Assembly (NCBI GenBank): GCA_036397755.1
Contig: DASWII010000008.1
Coordinates: 1-21,253 of the forward strand
Length of the DNA stretch: 21,253 nt
Source of the DNA: CAMYLY01 sp036397755
GTDB lineage: Bacteria; Gemmatimonadota; Gemmatimonadetes; Gemmatimonadales; GWC2-71-9
Reading direction: 5' to 3'
Below the pieces are notes generated by a model. That model was not told the DNA's origin, made no database searches, and was given only the letters and a program-made list of their open reading frames with translations. Every line of letters begins with the position of its first letter. Position 1 is the first letter of the stretch. A program made the position numbers and the translations under genes. Positions 1 through 8,032 of the stretch are shown piece after piece.

Positions 1-1
1 G

Positions 2-73
2 CGGGGGGGATTCACGCGGGCGCCGGGGCCCGCGGGCGTCCTGATCATGGGCGCCTGCTCCAAGTACTGTTGA
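2..73 (+). CDS. Possible C-terminal tail of an upstream gene (partial)
   Basis: An open frame enters from the window edge and ends at TGA 71-73. It encodes about 23 residues ending in GVLIMGACSKYC. I do not recognise a family. The stretch is too short to prove coding, and it lies in very GC-rich sequence where open frames are common. The stop codon sits inside a 7-bp inverted repeat, GTTGAGG-G-CCTCAAC (69-83). It could equally be non-coding. Confidence 0.25.
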   Translation, partial: RGGFTRAPGPAGVLIMGACSKYC

Positions 74-362
74 GGGCCTCAACCCTAGTTGATCAGTTGT
101 TCGAAAGCTTGGAGTTGCGCAGCCGGACGTTCCATCTGCGCAATAGGCCGCAACGCCCGCTCGCTGATCGCGGGGTGGCGGACCACGTCGGGCGTGGACC
201 GGGCGGTCCACCCGTGCAACCATCACAAGTGGACCGGAACCGTGATGGCGCTAGCATCGGGATGGCGATAAGTCCGATGGGAGCCCCGCCGAGCCAAGTC
301 GACGCGGCCGGGAGCTGGGTGAGCTTGCCACGGCTCGTGTCCAACTCCACATTGGGCTAACT
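74..362. other. Intergenic stretch without a recognisable gene
   Basis: Open frames here overlap on both strands, none resembles a known family, and none has a convincing ribosome binding site. The only structure I see is TGGACC-GGGC-GGTCCA (195-210), a perfect 6-bp inverted repeat of unknown role, with a further GTGGACCGG copy at about 229-237. The right end probably carries the promoter of the riboswitch leader. Confidence 0.4.
325..353 (+). promoter_or_regulatory. Candidate promoter of the riboswitch leader
   Basis: TTGCCA (325-330) and CACATT (348-353) are separated by 17 bp and would start transcription near 360, just before the riboswitch core. The -35 match is fair and the -10 is weak, so the position is favoured mainly by its fit to the leader. 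Confidence 0.3.
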
Positions 363-470
363 CACAACGGGGCAAACCCCGCGAAAGCGGGCGACGCAAA
401 GCCACGGGTCCTCGCCTCCTCCGCGACGCCGAACCTCGACGCCACGCAGGTGTCAAGACCGCCGAGCTGC
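363..470 (+). promoter_or_regulatory. Cyclic di-GMP-I (GEMM-I) riboswitch aptamer
   Basis: The 5' half matches the GEMM-I core in order: GGGGCAAACC (369-378), a CCCGC-GAAA-GCGGG hairpin with the hallmark GNRA tetraloop (about 378-391), then GACGCAAAGCCACGGGTC (393-410). In this family the GAAA loop docks into a receptor in the second helix, and c-di-GMP binds at the junction of the helices. The 3' half (about 430-470) is less typical: GGTGTCAAGACC (449-460) may replace the usual GGUAGC...ACC element, so ligand binding should be tested. GEMM-I variants can instead recognise cAMP-GMP, and I cannot settle selectivity from sequence. The only gene downstream is the first of the five sulfatase-fold genes, 54 bp past the end of this region. 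Confidence 0.75.
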
Positions 471-517
471 TGACACGCGAGCTCGGCGCTCTGTTCGTCG
501 CACGCTCTCTCGAGGAG
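461..517 (+). promoter_or_regulatory. Putative riboswitch expression platform with ribosome binding site
   Basis: A perfect 8-bp stem, GCCGAGCT (461-468) with AGCTCGGC (480-487), starts right at the end of the aptamer. No T-run follows it, so it does not look like a simple terminator. The ribosome binding site GAGGAG (512-517) lies 6 bases before ATG 524. The pyrimidine-rich stretch CTCCTCGCCTCCTCC (about 410-424) inside the aptamer region could pair with it, which suggests translational control. That pairing is inferred. Confidence 0.45.
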
Positions 518-523
518 ACATCC

Positions 524-3031
524 ATGGCGCCTCCCACCATGGTGGTGGGTTCCGCGACCGTCCCGGTTTGTTCGACCCGTCCGGCGTCGCCGTTCCTCGG
601 TGCGATCGTATCAGCCCTGATGTCTGTCGCGTGTGGCGGCCCCGAGCCCCTCACGGTCGACATGCCGCTCCACCTCGAGGATCACGCCGAAGCGGCGACC
701 ATCACGGGCTCGGAGTTACCGGCTAACCCACCGCGGCCCGTCGAGTGGCGCTTCGATCAACCGCAGCCCAATTGGAGAGCCACGCCGTTGTGGAACCCTC
801 CGTTCGGCACGCCCACGCTGGCGCGGACGGGCGAAGGTCTGCGGGTCGCCCTCACCGATCAGACTCGGTTCCCCACTGGCCCCCTGCGTGGGGTGATGCA
901 CGTCGCGCTGCCGGACTGGGACCGCGGAGAGTGGACTGATGTCGTGATCCGCGCCCGCGCCGACAGCGCGAGCACCGTCAACCGCCTGGGCTTCGGATTC
1001 AACCTGCGGGAGGGGCGGGGGCCCGCGACCAACCCCCAGCCTGCGTTCCAGTTCCAGGGCCAAGCGGGCCCAGTGGTGCGGGACGGGACGATCCAGACCT
1101 ACCGGCTGCGAGTCGGCGACGGGGCGCCGGCGTTTCGTGGCCCATGGCGACAGCTGGCGGTCTTCTTCGGGACAGACGGCGAGCCGGGGAGCATCGACCT
1201 ACTCTCGGTGAGCGTGGTGCCCAAGGGGGCGGAGTACGCCGATTCGTCGCACGGCGTGAGGCCGGTGACCATCGGCGAGCGCATCCGTCGCACGCTCTAT
1301 GTGCACGCCCCGGCGCGCTTCAGCTACTGGGTGCGGGTGCCGGCGGGTGGCCGGGTGGATGCTGGTGTCGGCGTGCTGCACGCCGACGACTCGGTGATGT
1401 TCCGCGTGAGGGTCAACGCCGGCGGAGCAGAAGAAACGCTCTTCGAGGAGCGGTACGCCGACGCCGGGCAATGGGGTCAGCGTTCCGTGGATCTCGCGCA
1501 GTACGCCGGTCGGACCGTGACGCTCACGCTCGAGACCGAGGCCGACCAACCTGGCACGGTGGCGTTCTGGGGCGCGCCCACGGTGAGCGGCTCGGCCCCC
1601 GTCGCGGGCAATCGGCCGAACGTCATCTTCTACGTGATTGATGGCGGCTGGGCCGACGACATGAGCGTGTACGGCTACAACCGCCGTACGACGCCGTACC
1701 TCGAGCGCCTGGCGGCGGAGGGCGTTGTGTTCGAGCACGCGTACAGCACCGCGAGTTGGACCAAGCCGTCGACGATCACCTTCATGACCTCGCTCCACAA
1801 CAGCACCGTCGTGAACGACATCGACATGCAATTCGAACCGTTGCCGGCCAAGGCCGTGCCCATGGCCGATCATATGCACCGGGCCGGGTATCAGACGGCG
1901 GTGTTCACTTCGAACCCGTGGGCCGGCGCGATCAGCGGTCTAGAGCGCGGCACGGACCTGATGCGCGACGGCCGCGCGACGCGCGACTACACCTCATCCG
2001 TCGAGCTGCAAGACGACTACTGGGCATGGCGGGACGCCTATCCGGCGCAACCCTATTGGGTCCATTTCCAGACCACCGATGTCCATGAGTACGAGGGTAC
2101 GCAACCGGCGCCGGTGGCGCCGTTCTCCGGCATGTACGTCACCGCGGGACGCCGCCGCGAGTTCTTCCATGAGTGGGAGCGCTTCAACGCCGAGCGGGCT
2201 CGTACCCCATCAGAGGGATCCACGGCCGCTTTCAAGAGGGGGGCGTTGGAGGCTGCGGGCGTAGATCGCGTCGGTTTCTTCGAGACGATGCGCGCCCTGT
2301 ACGACGAATCCGTGGCGCACCAGGATTACCAGATCGGCCGCTTGGTAGAGCGCCTGCGGGAGCGTGGCGAGTGGGAGAACACCCTGCTTATCATCGCGGC
2401 CGATCATGGCATCGCGGCCGCGCTGTGGGACCTGACCGCGTTCATACAGGGCACGATGCCGCCGCCGTGGAACGAACCCATTCTGCGCTCGAGCATCTCG
2501 CGAGTGCCGTTGATCTTCGTTTGGCCGGGACACATTGAGGGCGGCCGGCGGTTCGAGGATCCGGTCTCGATGATCGACGTGCTGCCCACCGTGCTCGACC
2601 TGCTCGGGCTGCCTCAGCCCGACATCGCGCAGGGTCAGTCGCTGGCGCCGCTGCTGCGCGGTCTACCAGGGTGGGAGGCGCGTCCGGTCATCCTGGAAGA
2701 GGTCAGCTATAACCGTCGTGCCAATCGCCGCGAGGGGTTGATCGAGATGATCGACGGGCGCTGGGGCGCGTCGTTGCAGCTTTTCCACGCGGAGAGTGAC
2801 TCGGCGAACCGGCGTCCCTGGCCGCTCCTGCTCTTCGATGTGTGGGCCGATCCGCAGGCCCTTCACCCCATCAACGAGCAGTATCCCGATCTCGTGCAGA
2901 AGTACACGGGGCTCCTCGAAGCTCAATGGACGGCGCACCAGGTGCTGGCCACACGTTTCACGGGTAGGGATCCGATCGCGCTCACGCCCGAGCAGCTGGA
3001 GACGCTGCGGGCGTTGGGGTACATCCGATGA
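524..3031 (+). CDS. Sulfatase-fold (alkaline phosphatase superfamily) lipoprotein, paralog 1
   Basis: 835 residues, first gene of the five-gene array. Start ATG 524 is supported by GAGGAG 6 bases upstream. The N-terminus is a hydrophobic leader ending SVACGG, so Cys37 is the likely lipidated residue, although the lipobox is imperfect. Residues about 75-235 and 245-355 are two beta-rich domains, of carbohydrate-binding-like appearance; this is inference. The catalytic domain starts near 364 (PNVIFYVIDGG). Asp373 is a metal ligand, Thr413 in SWTKPST sits at the nucleophile position, HFQTTDVH is at 514-521, and Asp627-His628 are metal ligands in AADHG. The C-terminal part has VPLIFVWPG and SMIDVLPTVLDLLGLP, both typical of family PF00884, and ends LGYIR. 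True sulfatases have Cys or Ser followed by xPSR; here both the nucleophile and the Arg are Thr. It is therefore a probable periplasmic or surface hydrolase or transferase of phosphoryl or sulfuryl groups, substrate unknown. It overlaps paralog 2 by ATGA. Confidence 0.92.
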   Translation: MAPPTMVVGSATVPVCSTRPASPFLGAIVSALMSVACGGPEPLTVDMPLHLEDHAEAATITGSELPANPPRPVEWRFDQPQPNWRATPLWNPPFGTPTLARTGEGLRVALTDQTRFPTGPLRGVMHVALPDWDRGEWTDVVIRARADSASTVNRLGFGFNLREGRGPATNPQPAFQFQGQAGPVVRDGTIQTYRLRVGDGAPAFRGPWRQLAVFFGTDGEPGSIDLLSVSVVPKGAEYADSSHGVRPVTIGERIRRTLYVHAPARFSYWVRVPAGGRVDAGVGVLHADDSVMFRVRVNAGGAEETLFEERYADAGQWGQRSVDLAQYAGRTVTLTLETEADQPGTVAFWGAPTVSGSAPVAGNRPNVIFYVIDGGWADDMSVYGYNRRTTPYLERLAAEGVVFEHAYSTASWTKPSTITFMTSLHNSTVVNDIDMQFEPLPAKAVPMADHMHRAGYQTAVFTSNPWAGAISGLERGTDLMRDGRATRDYTSSVELQDDYWAWRDAYPAQPYWVHFQTTDVHEYEGTQPAPVAPFSGMYVTAGRRREFFHEWERFNAERARTPSEGSTAAFKRGALEAAGVDRVGFFETMRALYDESVAHQDYQIGRLVERLRERGEWENTLLIIAADHGIAAALWDLTAFIQGTMPPPWNEPILRSSISRVPLIFVWPGHIEGGRRFEDPVSMIDVLPTVLDLLGLPQPDIAQGQSLAPLLRGLPGWEARPVILEEVSYNRRANRREGLIEMIDGRWGASLQLFHAESDSANRRPWPLLLFDVWADPQALHPINEQYPDLVQKYTGLLEAQWTAHQVLATRFTGRDPIALTPEQLETLRALGYIR

Positions 3032-3060
3032 AACATCGTCCGAGCGTCTTTCTCGCCTTG
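3001..3060 (+). repeat. Paralog junction repeat, copy A
   Basis: These 60 bases, covering the end of paralog 1 and the start of paralog 2, match 5391-5450 with only 3 mismatches. The match includes the ATGA overlap and the first codons (MKH-PSVFLAL). Such similarity across a stop/start junction suggests duplication or gene conversion of whole units. Confidence 0.85.
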
Positions 3061-5421
3061 CTGTGCCTCGGCTGCGGGCCCGCGCCGCTCAGCGTCGACA
3101 TGCCGCTGCATCTCGAGGATCATCTCGACGTGGCGACGATCACCGGCTCTGACGTGCCGGCCAATCCGCCGCAGCCGGTTGAGTGGCGCTTCGATCAGCC
3201 GCAGCCAGACTGGAAGCCCACGCCGATGTGGAACCCCCCGTTCGGTACCGCCGTGTTGGCCCCGACCAGCGAGGGGCTGCGGGTCACCATCACCGCGCGC
3301 ACTCGGGCCCCCAATGGTAACCCGGGAGCCCTGATACACGTCGACCTGCCGGACTGGGACCGGGGGGACTGGGCCGATGTTGTCGTCCGCGCCCGCGCAG
3401 ACAGCGCGAGCTCTGTGAGAGACGTGGGCTTTGCATTCAACCTCCGGGAAGGGCGGGGGACCGCAGCGGACCCTGGGTGGCCGTTCCAGCTGGCGGGTGG
3501 AAGCAGTCCCATCGTGCGGGACGGCATCGTCCACACGTATCGCCTGCGGGTCGGCGGCGGCAACCTCATGGGACCGTGGCGGCAGCTGGTGGTGGGGTTC
3601 GTGACGGACGGCGCACCAGGATCTATCGAGCTCCTCTCGGTGAGCGTAGTGCCCGCGGGAGCGACGTATGCCGAGGCGCCGCACGGCGTGCGGCCGGTGA
3701 CGGTAGGCGGGCGCATCCGGCGCGCACTCTACACCCACGTTCCGGGCAGCATCGCGTACCGGGTGCGGGTGCCGGAGGGGGGGCGGCTGGACGCGGCGCT
3801 GGGCAGGCTGGGAGGCGAGGACTCTGTCACGTTCCGAGTAGGGGTCCGATCCGGCGGAGAGGAAGAGACGCTCTTCGAAGAGCGCTACGCCGACTCGGAG
3901 CAGTGGGCCCAGCGATCGGTGGACCTCTCGGAGTTCGCCGGGAAGACTGTCACGCTGACGCTTGAGACGAGCGCCGAGCAGCCGGGCACGGTGGCCTTCT
4001 GGGGCGCGCCCACCGTGAGCGGTGCGCGCACCTCGGAGCGCCCCACCGTCATCTTCTACGTCATCGACGGCGGCGGCGCGGACCAGATGAGCCTGTACGG
4101 CTACAACCGGCGCACAACCCCCAACCTGGAGCGGTTGGCCCGAGAAGGCGCGGTTTTCGAGCATGCCTACAGCAACGCCTCATGGACCAAGCCGTCCACT
4201 GCCAGCTTCATGACGTCGCTCCACAGCAGCGTGCTCGGCAACGTCGAAAGGTTCGACCCGCTGCCGCCGGAGGCACGCACCATGGCCGAGCGGTTCCACG
4301 CCGCAGGATATCCGACCGCGGTTTTCACTTCTAATCCCAATGCCGGCTCCGTGAGCGGCCTGGAGCGGAGCGTCGATACGTTCCGCGACGAGGGGTGCTG
4401 CAACCGTGGGCCCGGGAATGGGAAGTCCGTCTCGTCGGTGGAGCTGCACCGCGACTTCTGGGAGTGGCGAGAAACCGCACCCAGCGAGCCGTTTTGGGTC
4501 CATTTCCAGACGACGGACGTGCATAGTCCCCACCGGCCCGCAGCGCCGTTCGCGGGCCTGTTCGCCCCCGGCGGAGAGGCGCAGTTGGCGCGATGGGATT
4601 CGACTCTCCGGACCGAGCCGGACTGGCAGCGCACACGGTGGGCCGAGACCGGTATCGACCGGATTCAGTACTGGGATGCGCAACGATCGGTCTTCGACGA
4701 GACCATGGCCCACCAGGACTATCAGCTCGGCCGTTTCGTCGAGCGGCTCCGGGAATCCGGGCAGTGGGAGAACACCCTGCTGATCGTTGCCGCCGACCAC
4801 AGCATCTGGGCCGGCAGCAACGATTTCCTTACGTACATGCAGGATTCACTGCCGCCGGACTGGCAGATGCCGATTCTTCGTTCGAGCATCTCCCGTGTTC
4901 CCCTCCTGTTCATCTGGCCCGGACATATCGACCGCGGCCAGCGCTTCTCCCAAGCCGTGTCCATGATCGACGTGTTGCCCACCGTGCTGGAGCTAGGTGG
5001 GCTGCCGCCCCTTGAAACGCTCCAGGGCCAGTCGCTCGCCCCGTTGCTGCTGGGGCGAGACGGGTGGCGTCCACGGCCGGTGATTTTCGATGACTTTCGG
5101 AGATTCCCGCGCACCGGCGAGCTGCGGGGGCGGATCGAAATGATCGACGGCCGCTGGGGCGCCTCGCTCTGGATCGGACCGCCGGAGGACACCCAGAACC
5201 ACCGTCCCACGCCGCTGCTGCTCTTCGATGTCTGGAACGATCCGTTGGCCCTCACGCCCGTGAACGACGAATACCCGGAGCTGGTGACCGAGTACACCGC
5301 ACTGCTCGAGGAGCAGTGGGAGGCACATCAGCTGCTGGCCAGGCGGTTCACGCCCGGCGGTCAGGTGGAACTGACACCCGCGCAGCTCGAGACGCTGCGG
5401 GCACTGGGGTACATCCGATGA
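3028..5421 (+). CDS. Sulfatase-fold lipoprotein, paralog 2
   Basis: 797 residues, the shortest of the five. ATG 3028 overlaps the previous TGA (ATGA), which implies translational coupling; there is no strong ribosome binding site. The leader MKHRPSVFLALLCLGCGP gives Cys16 as the lipidated residue with an unusual Cys at -3. Two beta-rich domains follow at about 50-210 and 220-332. Catalytic residues: Asp347 (VIDGG), Thr387 in SWTKPST, HFQTTDVH 492-499, and Asp590-His591, where the usual DHG reads DHS. The stretch RDEGCCNRGPGNGKS (453-467), a part that varies between paralogs, contains two adjacent Cys. The region between about 500 and 550 is shorter than in paralogs 3 and 5. Because variable segments of this family line the active site, the paralogs probably differ in substrate (inference). 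The C-terminus LETLRALGYIR is identical in paralogs 1, 2, 3 and 5. Confidence 0.92.
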   Translation: MKHRPSVFLALLCLGCGPAPLSVDMPLHLEDHLDVATITGSDVPANPPQPVEWRFDQPQPDWKPTPMWNPPFGTAVLAPTSEGLRVTITARTRAPNGNPGALIHVDLPDWDRGDWADVVVRARADSASSVRDVGFAFNLREGRGTAADPGWPFQLAGGSSPIVRDGIVHTYRLRVGGGNLMGPWRQLVVGFVTDGAPGSIELLSVSVVPAGATYAEAPHGVRPVTVGGRIRRALYTHVPGSIAYRVRVPEGGRLDAALGRLGGEDSVTFRVGVRSGGEEETLFEERYADSEQWAQRSVDLSEFAGKTVTLTLETSAEQPGTVAFWGAPTVSGARTSERPTVIFYVIDGGGADQMSLYGYNRRTTPNLERLAREGAVFEHAYSNASWTKPSTASFMTSLHSSVLGNVERFDPLPPEARTMAERFHAAGYPTAVFTSNPNAGSVSGLERSVDTFRDEGCCNRGPGNGKSVSSVELHRDFWEWRETAPSEPFWVHFQTTDVHSPHRPAAPFAGLFAPGGEAQLARWDSTLRTEPDWQRTRWAETGIDRIQYWDAQRSVFDETMAHQDYQLGRFVERLRESGQWENTLLIVAADHSIWAGSNDFLTYMQDSLPPDWQMPILRSSISRVPLLFIWPGHIDRGQRFSQAVSMIDVLPTVLELGGLPPLETLQGQSLAPLLLGRDGWRPRPVIFDDFRRFPRTGELRGRIEMIDGRWGASLWIGPPEDTQNHRPTPLLLFDVWNDPLALTPVNDEYPELVTEYTALLEEQWEAHQLLARRFTPGGQVELTPAQLETLRALGYIR

Positions 5422-5450
5422 AACATCATCCGAGCGTCTTTCTCGCCTTG
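5391..5450 (+). repeat. Paralog junction repeat, copy B
   Basis: Second copy of the 60-base junction found at 3001-3060, with 57 of 60 bases identical. It spans the end of paralog 2 and the start of paralog 3 in the same register. Confidence 0.85.
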
Positions 5451-7973
5451 GCGTGTGTGGGCTGCGGCGGTCCGCCGACGCTCAGCGTCGAGATGCCGCT
5501 GCATCTCGAGGATCATCTGGAAGCGGCCGCCATCACGGGCTCCGAGGTGCCGGCGAATCCGCCGCAGACCGTCGAGTGGCGGTTCGATGAGCCGCAGCCG
5601 GGATGGAGAGCTATGCCTTCGTGGAATCGCGCCTTGGGCATGGCTGCGCTGTTGCCGACTGGCGAGGCGTTGCGGGTCACCGTTACGGAGAGGACTCAAC
5701 ACCCGAATGGCCTCCCGGCGGCCGGGATCTTGGTCGACCTGCCGGACTGGCATCGTAGCGATTGGGCCGATGTGGTCATCCGTGCGCGGGCCGACAGCGC
5801 CAGCGGTGTCAGCCGCATTTGGCTGACGTTCAATTGGCGGGACGAGCAAGAGACCGCAACGCGTCCTTGGCCCCCTTGGCAGGCCACGGGCGTCAACTCT
5901 CGTATCGTGCGGGACGGCACCGTTCAGACGTACCGACTTCGGGTCAACTGGTCGGAAGGGGAGCAACCGTGGCAAGACCCGTGGCGACAGCTTGGCCTCT
6001 GGTTCGGGACAGGCGGTGAACCCGGGAGCATCGAGCTCCTCTCGGTGAGCGTCGTGCCGAAGGAGGCATTGTACGCTGATGTACCACAGGCCGTGCGGGA
6101 GATCGATCGAGAAGGCGTGCTTCGTCCGGCTTTCTTTACGCACGCGCCGTCGCGGCTGGCATGGAGGGTCAAAGTCCCCGAAGGTGGTCACCTCGGCGTG
6201 GCACTCACCACCCTCGATGCGCGCGTCCCAGTCACCTTCTCGGTGCTGGTGTCTTCCGCGGGCGGCGATACGTCGATCTTTCGCGAGGCACTCGCCGACG
6301 ACACCAGGTGGGACGAGCGGGGCATCGACCTCTCGGGCTTTGCTGGTCGGACCGTCGAGCTCATTCTGCAGACTGAATCTGACCGCGCCGGTCAAATCGG
6401 ATTCTGGGGTTCCCCGATCCTGAGCGGTGCTCCCGGTTCCGCCGCACGCGGTAACCGGCCGCCCAACGTCATCGTCTACGTGATCGATGGCGGCGGTGCT
6501 GACCTGATGAGCTTGTACGGCTACAACCGCCGCACCACCCCAAACCTCGAGCGACTGGCGGCCGACGGCGTCGTGTTCGAGCGGGCGCACTCCAACTCGG
6601 CCTGGACCAAGCCTTCCACGGCCTCGTTCATGACCGGGCTCCAGCACAGCGCGCTCGGCGGATTCCGCGGCTACGGGGATCGGATCCCCGACGCCGCACC
6701 GACCATGGCCGAGCGCTTCCACACCGCCGGCTACCAGACCGCCCACTTCACGTTCCACCCGAATGCCGGGCGCGGCAGCGCGCTGAACCGGGGCGTCGAT
6801 CGCTTCCAGGATAACAACCCTCCGGGTGAGCGGTTCGCCGAGTCCTCGCGGTTCCTCCCAGCCGCGTTCTGGCACTGGCGGGAGACGTTCCCTGGGGGCC
6901 CGTACTGGGCACACTTCCAGGTGACCGACGTGCATGAGCCCCAGATTACGCTGCCCCCGTTTGCGGGAGTGTTCGTGGATGCCGAGCGGCGGGAGCGCTT
7001 CATGGGGAAACCGCGGGCGGGAGACGGAGACGGATACTGCTCGACGTGCGATGGCTGGCTCCAGAGGCTCCGCAGGGTACCGGGATGGGGCCGAGCCGAT
7101 CGCGGAGAGCTGTCGCTCGCGGCCCAGTACCGCGAAACGCTGGCGATGCTGGGGATCGACCGGATCGAGTTCTACGACATCCAGCGCGGGCTGTACGACG
7201 AGACGATGGCGCGTGTCGATCACGAGCTCGGCCGCTTCATTCACCGCGTCAAGGCCGCCGGCGAGTGGGACAATACGATCCTGATCGTTACCGCCGACCA
7301 CGGCCACCCGGCAGGCAGCCACACCCGCTTCGGCCGCGAGCTGTTCGATCCCGTTCCCGCCGAAACCGAGGGCGCGTTCCTGGACTCGTATCGGACCCGG
7401 GTGCCGCTCGTGATCAGCGCGCCCGGCCGGCTGCCGGCCGGGGTCCGGATCCGCGAAGCCGTGTCGCTCGTGGACCTGATGCCGACCGTGCTCGACCTCG
7501 CGGGGCTTCCGCCGCTGGAGCGCACCCAGGGCCGCAGCCTGGTGCCGCTGATGCGTGGCGATCCGGATTGGGAAACCCGTCCGGTGATCCTCGAGCAGAT
7601 GGAGCGTGATGTACGAACCGACGAGTTCACCGGGCACATCGAAATGATTGACGGTCGGTGGGGCGCCTCGCTGGAGATCTGGCCCGAGCGAGCGCCGGGT
7701 GAGCCGCCCGTGCAGCCGTCGCGCTGGGAGGCCAAGGCGCGGTTCCACGTCGATGGCGCGCCACGACTCCTGCTCTACGATCTCTGGGAAGATCCCTTCA
7801 CGCGCCAGAATGTGAACGATCGCTATCCGGACTTGGTGGAGAAGTACACGCGCCTGCTCGAAGAGCAGTGGCAGGCGCACCTGGCTATGGCGGCGCTGTA
7901 CCAGCCGGGCGGCAGCGTCGAACTGAGCGCGGAGCAGCTCGAGACGCTGCGGGCGCTCGGGTACATCCGGTGA
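5418..7973 (+). CDS. Sulfatase-fold lipoprotein, paralog 3
   Basis: 851 residues from ATG 5418. The frame is open further upstream to an ATG at 5316, but 5418 is chosen because it overlaps the previous stop as ATGA, gives a clean leader (MKHHPSVFLALACVGCGG, Cys16 lipidated) and aligns exactly with paralog 2. Two beta-rich domains lie at about 52-215 and 228-337. Catalytic residues: Asp357, Thr397 in AWTKPST, HFQVTDVH 499-506, Asp627-His628 (DHG retained). It is the most divergent of paralogs 1-3. It has an insert near 520-570 with a CSTC pair (541-544), a DHGHPAGSH metal-side segment, SAPGRLPAG where the others have WPGHI-GG, and a longer C-terminal segment at 755-780. The shared fold with changed loops points to a different substrate (inference). 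A 59-bp gap separates it from paralog 4. Confidence 0.92.
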   Translation: MKHHPSVFLALACVGCGGPPTLSVEMPLHLEDHLEAAAITGSEVPANPPQTVEWRFDEPQPGWRAMPSWNRALGMAALLPTGEALRVTVTERTQHPNGLPAAGILVDLPDWHRSDWADVVIRARADSASGVSRIWLTFNWRDEQETATRPWPPWQATGVNSRIVRDGTVQTYRLRVNWSEGEQPWQDPWRQLGLWFGTGGEPGSIELLSVSVVPKEALYADVPQAVREIDREGVLRPAFFTHAPSRLAWRVKVPEGGHLGVALTTLDARVPVTFSVLVSSAGGDTSIFREALADDTRWDERGIDLSGFAGRTVELILQTESDRAGQIGFWGSPILSGAPGSAARGNRPPNVIVYVIDGGGADLMSLYGYNRRTTPNLERLAADGVVFERAHSNSAWTKPSTASFMTGLQHSALGGFRGYGDRIPDAAPTMAERFHTAGYQTAHFTFHPNAGRGSALNRGVDRFQDNNPPGERFAESSRFLPAAFWHWRETFPGGPYWAHFQVTDVHEPQITLPPFAGVFVDAERRERFMGKPRAGDGDGYCSTCDGWLQRLRRVPGWGRADRGELSLAAQYRETLAMLGIDRIEFYDIQRGLYDETMARVDHELGRFIHRVKAAGEWDNTILIVTADHGHPAGSHTRFGRELFDPVPAETEGAFLDSYRTRVPLVISAPGRLPAGVRIREAVSLVDLMPTVLDLAGLPPLERTQGRSLVPLMRGDPDWETRPVILEQMERDVRTDEFTGHIEMIDGRWGASLEIWPERAPGEPPVQPSRWEAKARFHVDGAPRLLLYDLWEDPFTRQNVNDRYPDLVEKYTRLLEEQWQAHLAMAALYQPGGSVELSAEQLETLRALGYIR

Positions 7974-8032
7974 TGCGCCTCGGGAACCAACGGTGAGGGT
8001 GGCAAGGCACACTGACTGAGAGGAGCAACACC

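Noticed and set aside
2923..4164. 413-codon open frame on the - strand across the paralog 1/2 junction
   Set aside because: Same reason: a low-complexity shadow of the + strand paralogs, crossing a gene boundary with no own start signals.
5316..5417. Upstream start for paralog 3
   Set aside because: It would add 34 residues within the coding sequence of paralog 2 and hide the leader peptide; ATG 5418 matches the ATGA coupling and the paralog 2 start.
5361..8012. 883-codon open frame on the - strand across paralog 3
   Set aside because: It mirrors the codon pattern of the + strand gene, which has clear catalytic motifs. The antisense protein is Arg/Pro/His-rich with no recognisable domain, as expected for GC-rich shadow frames.
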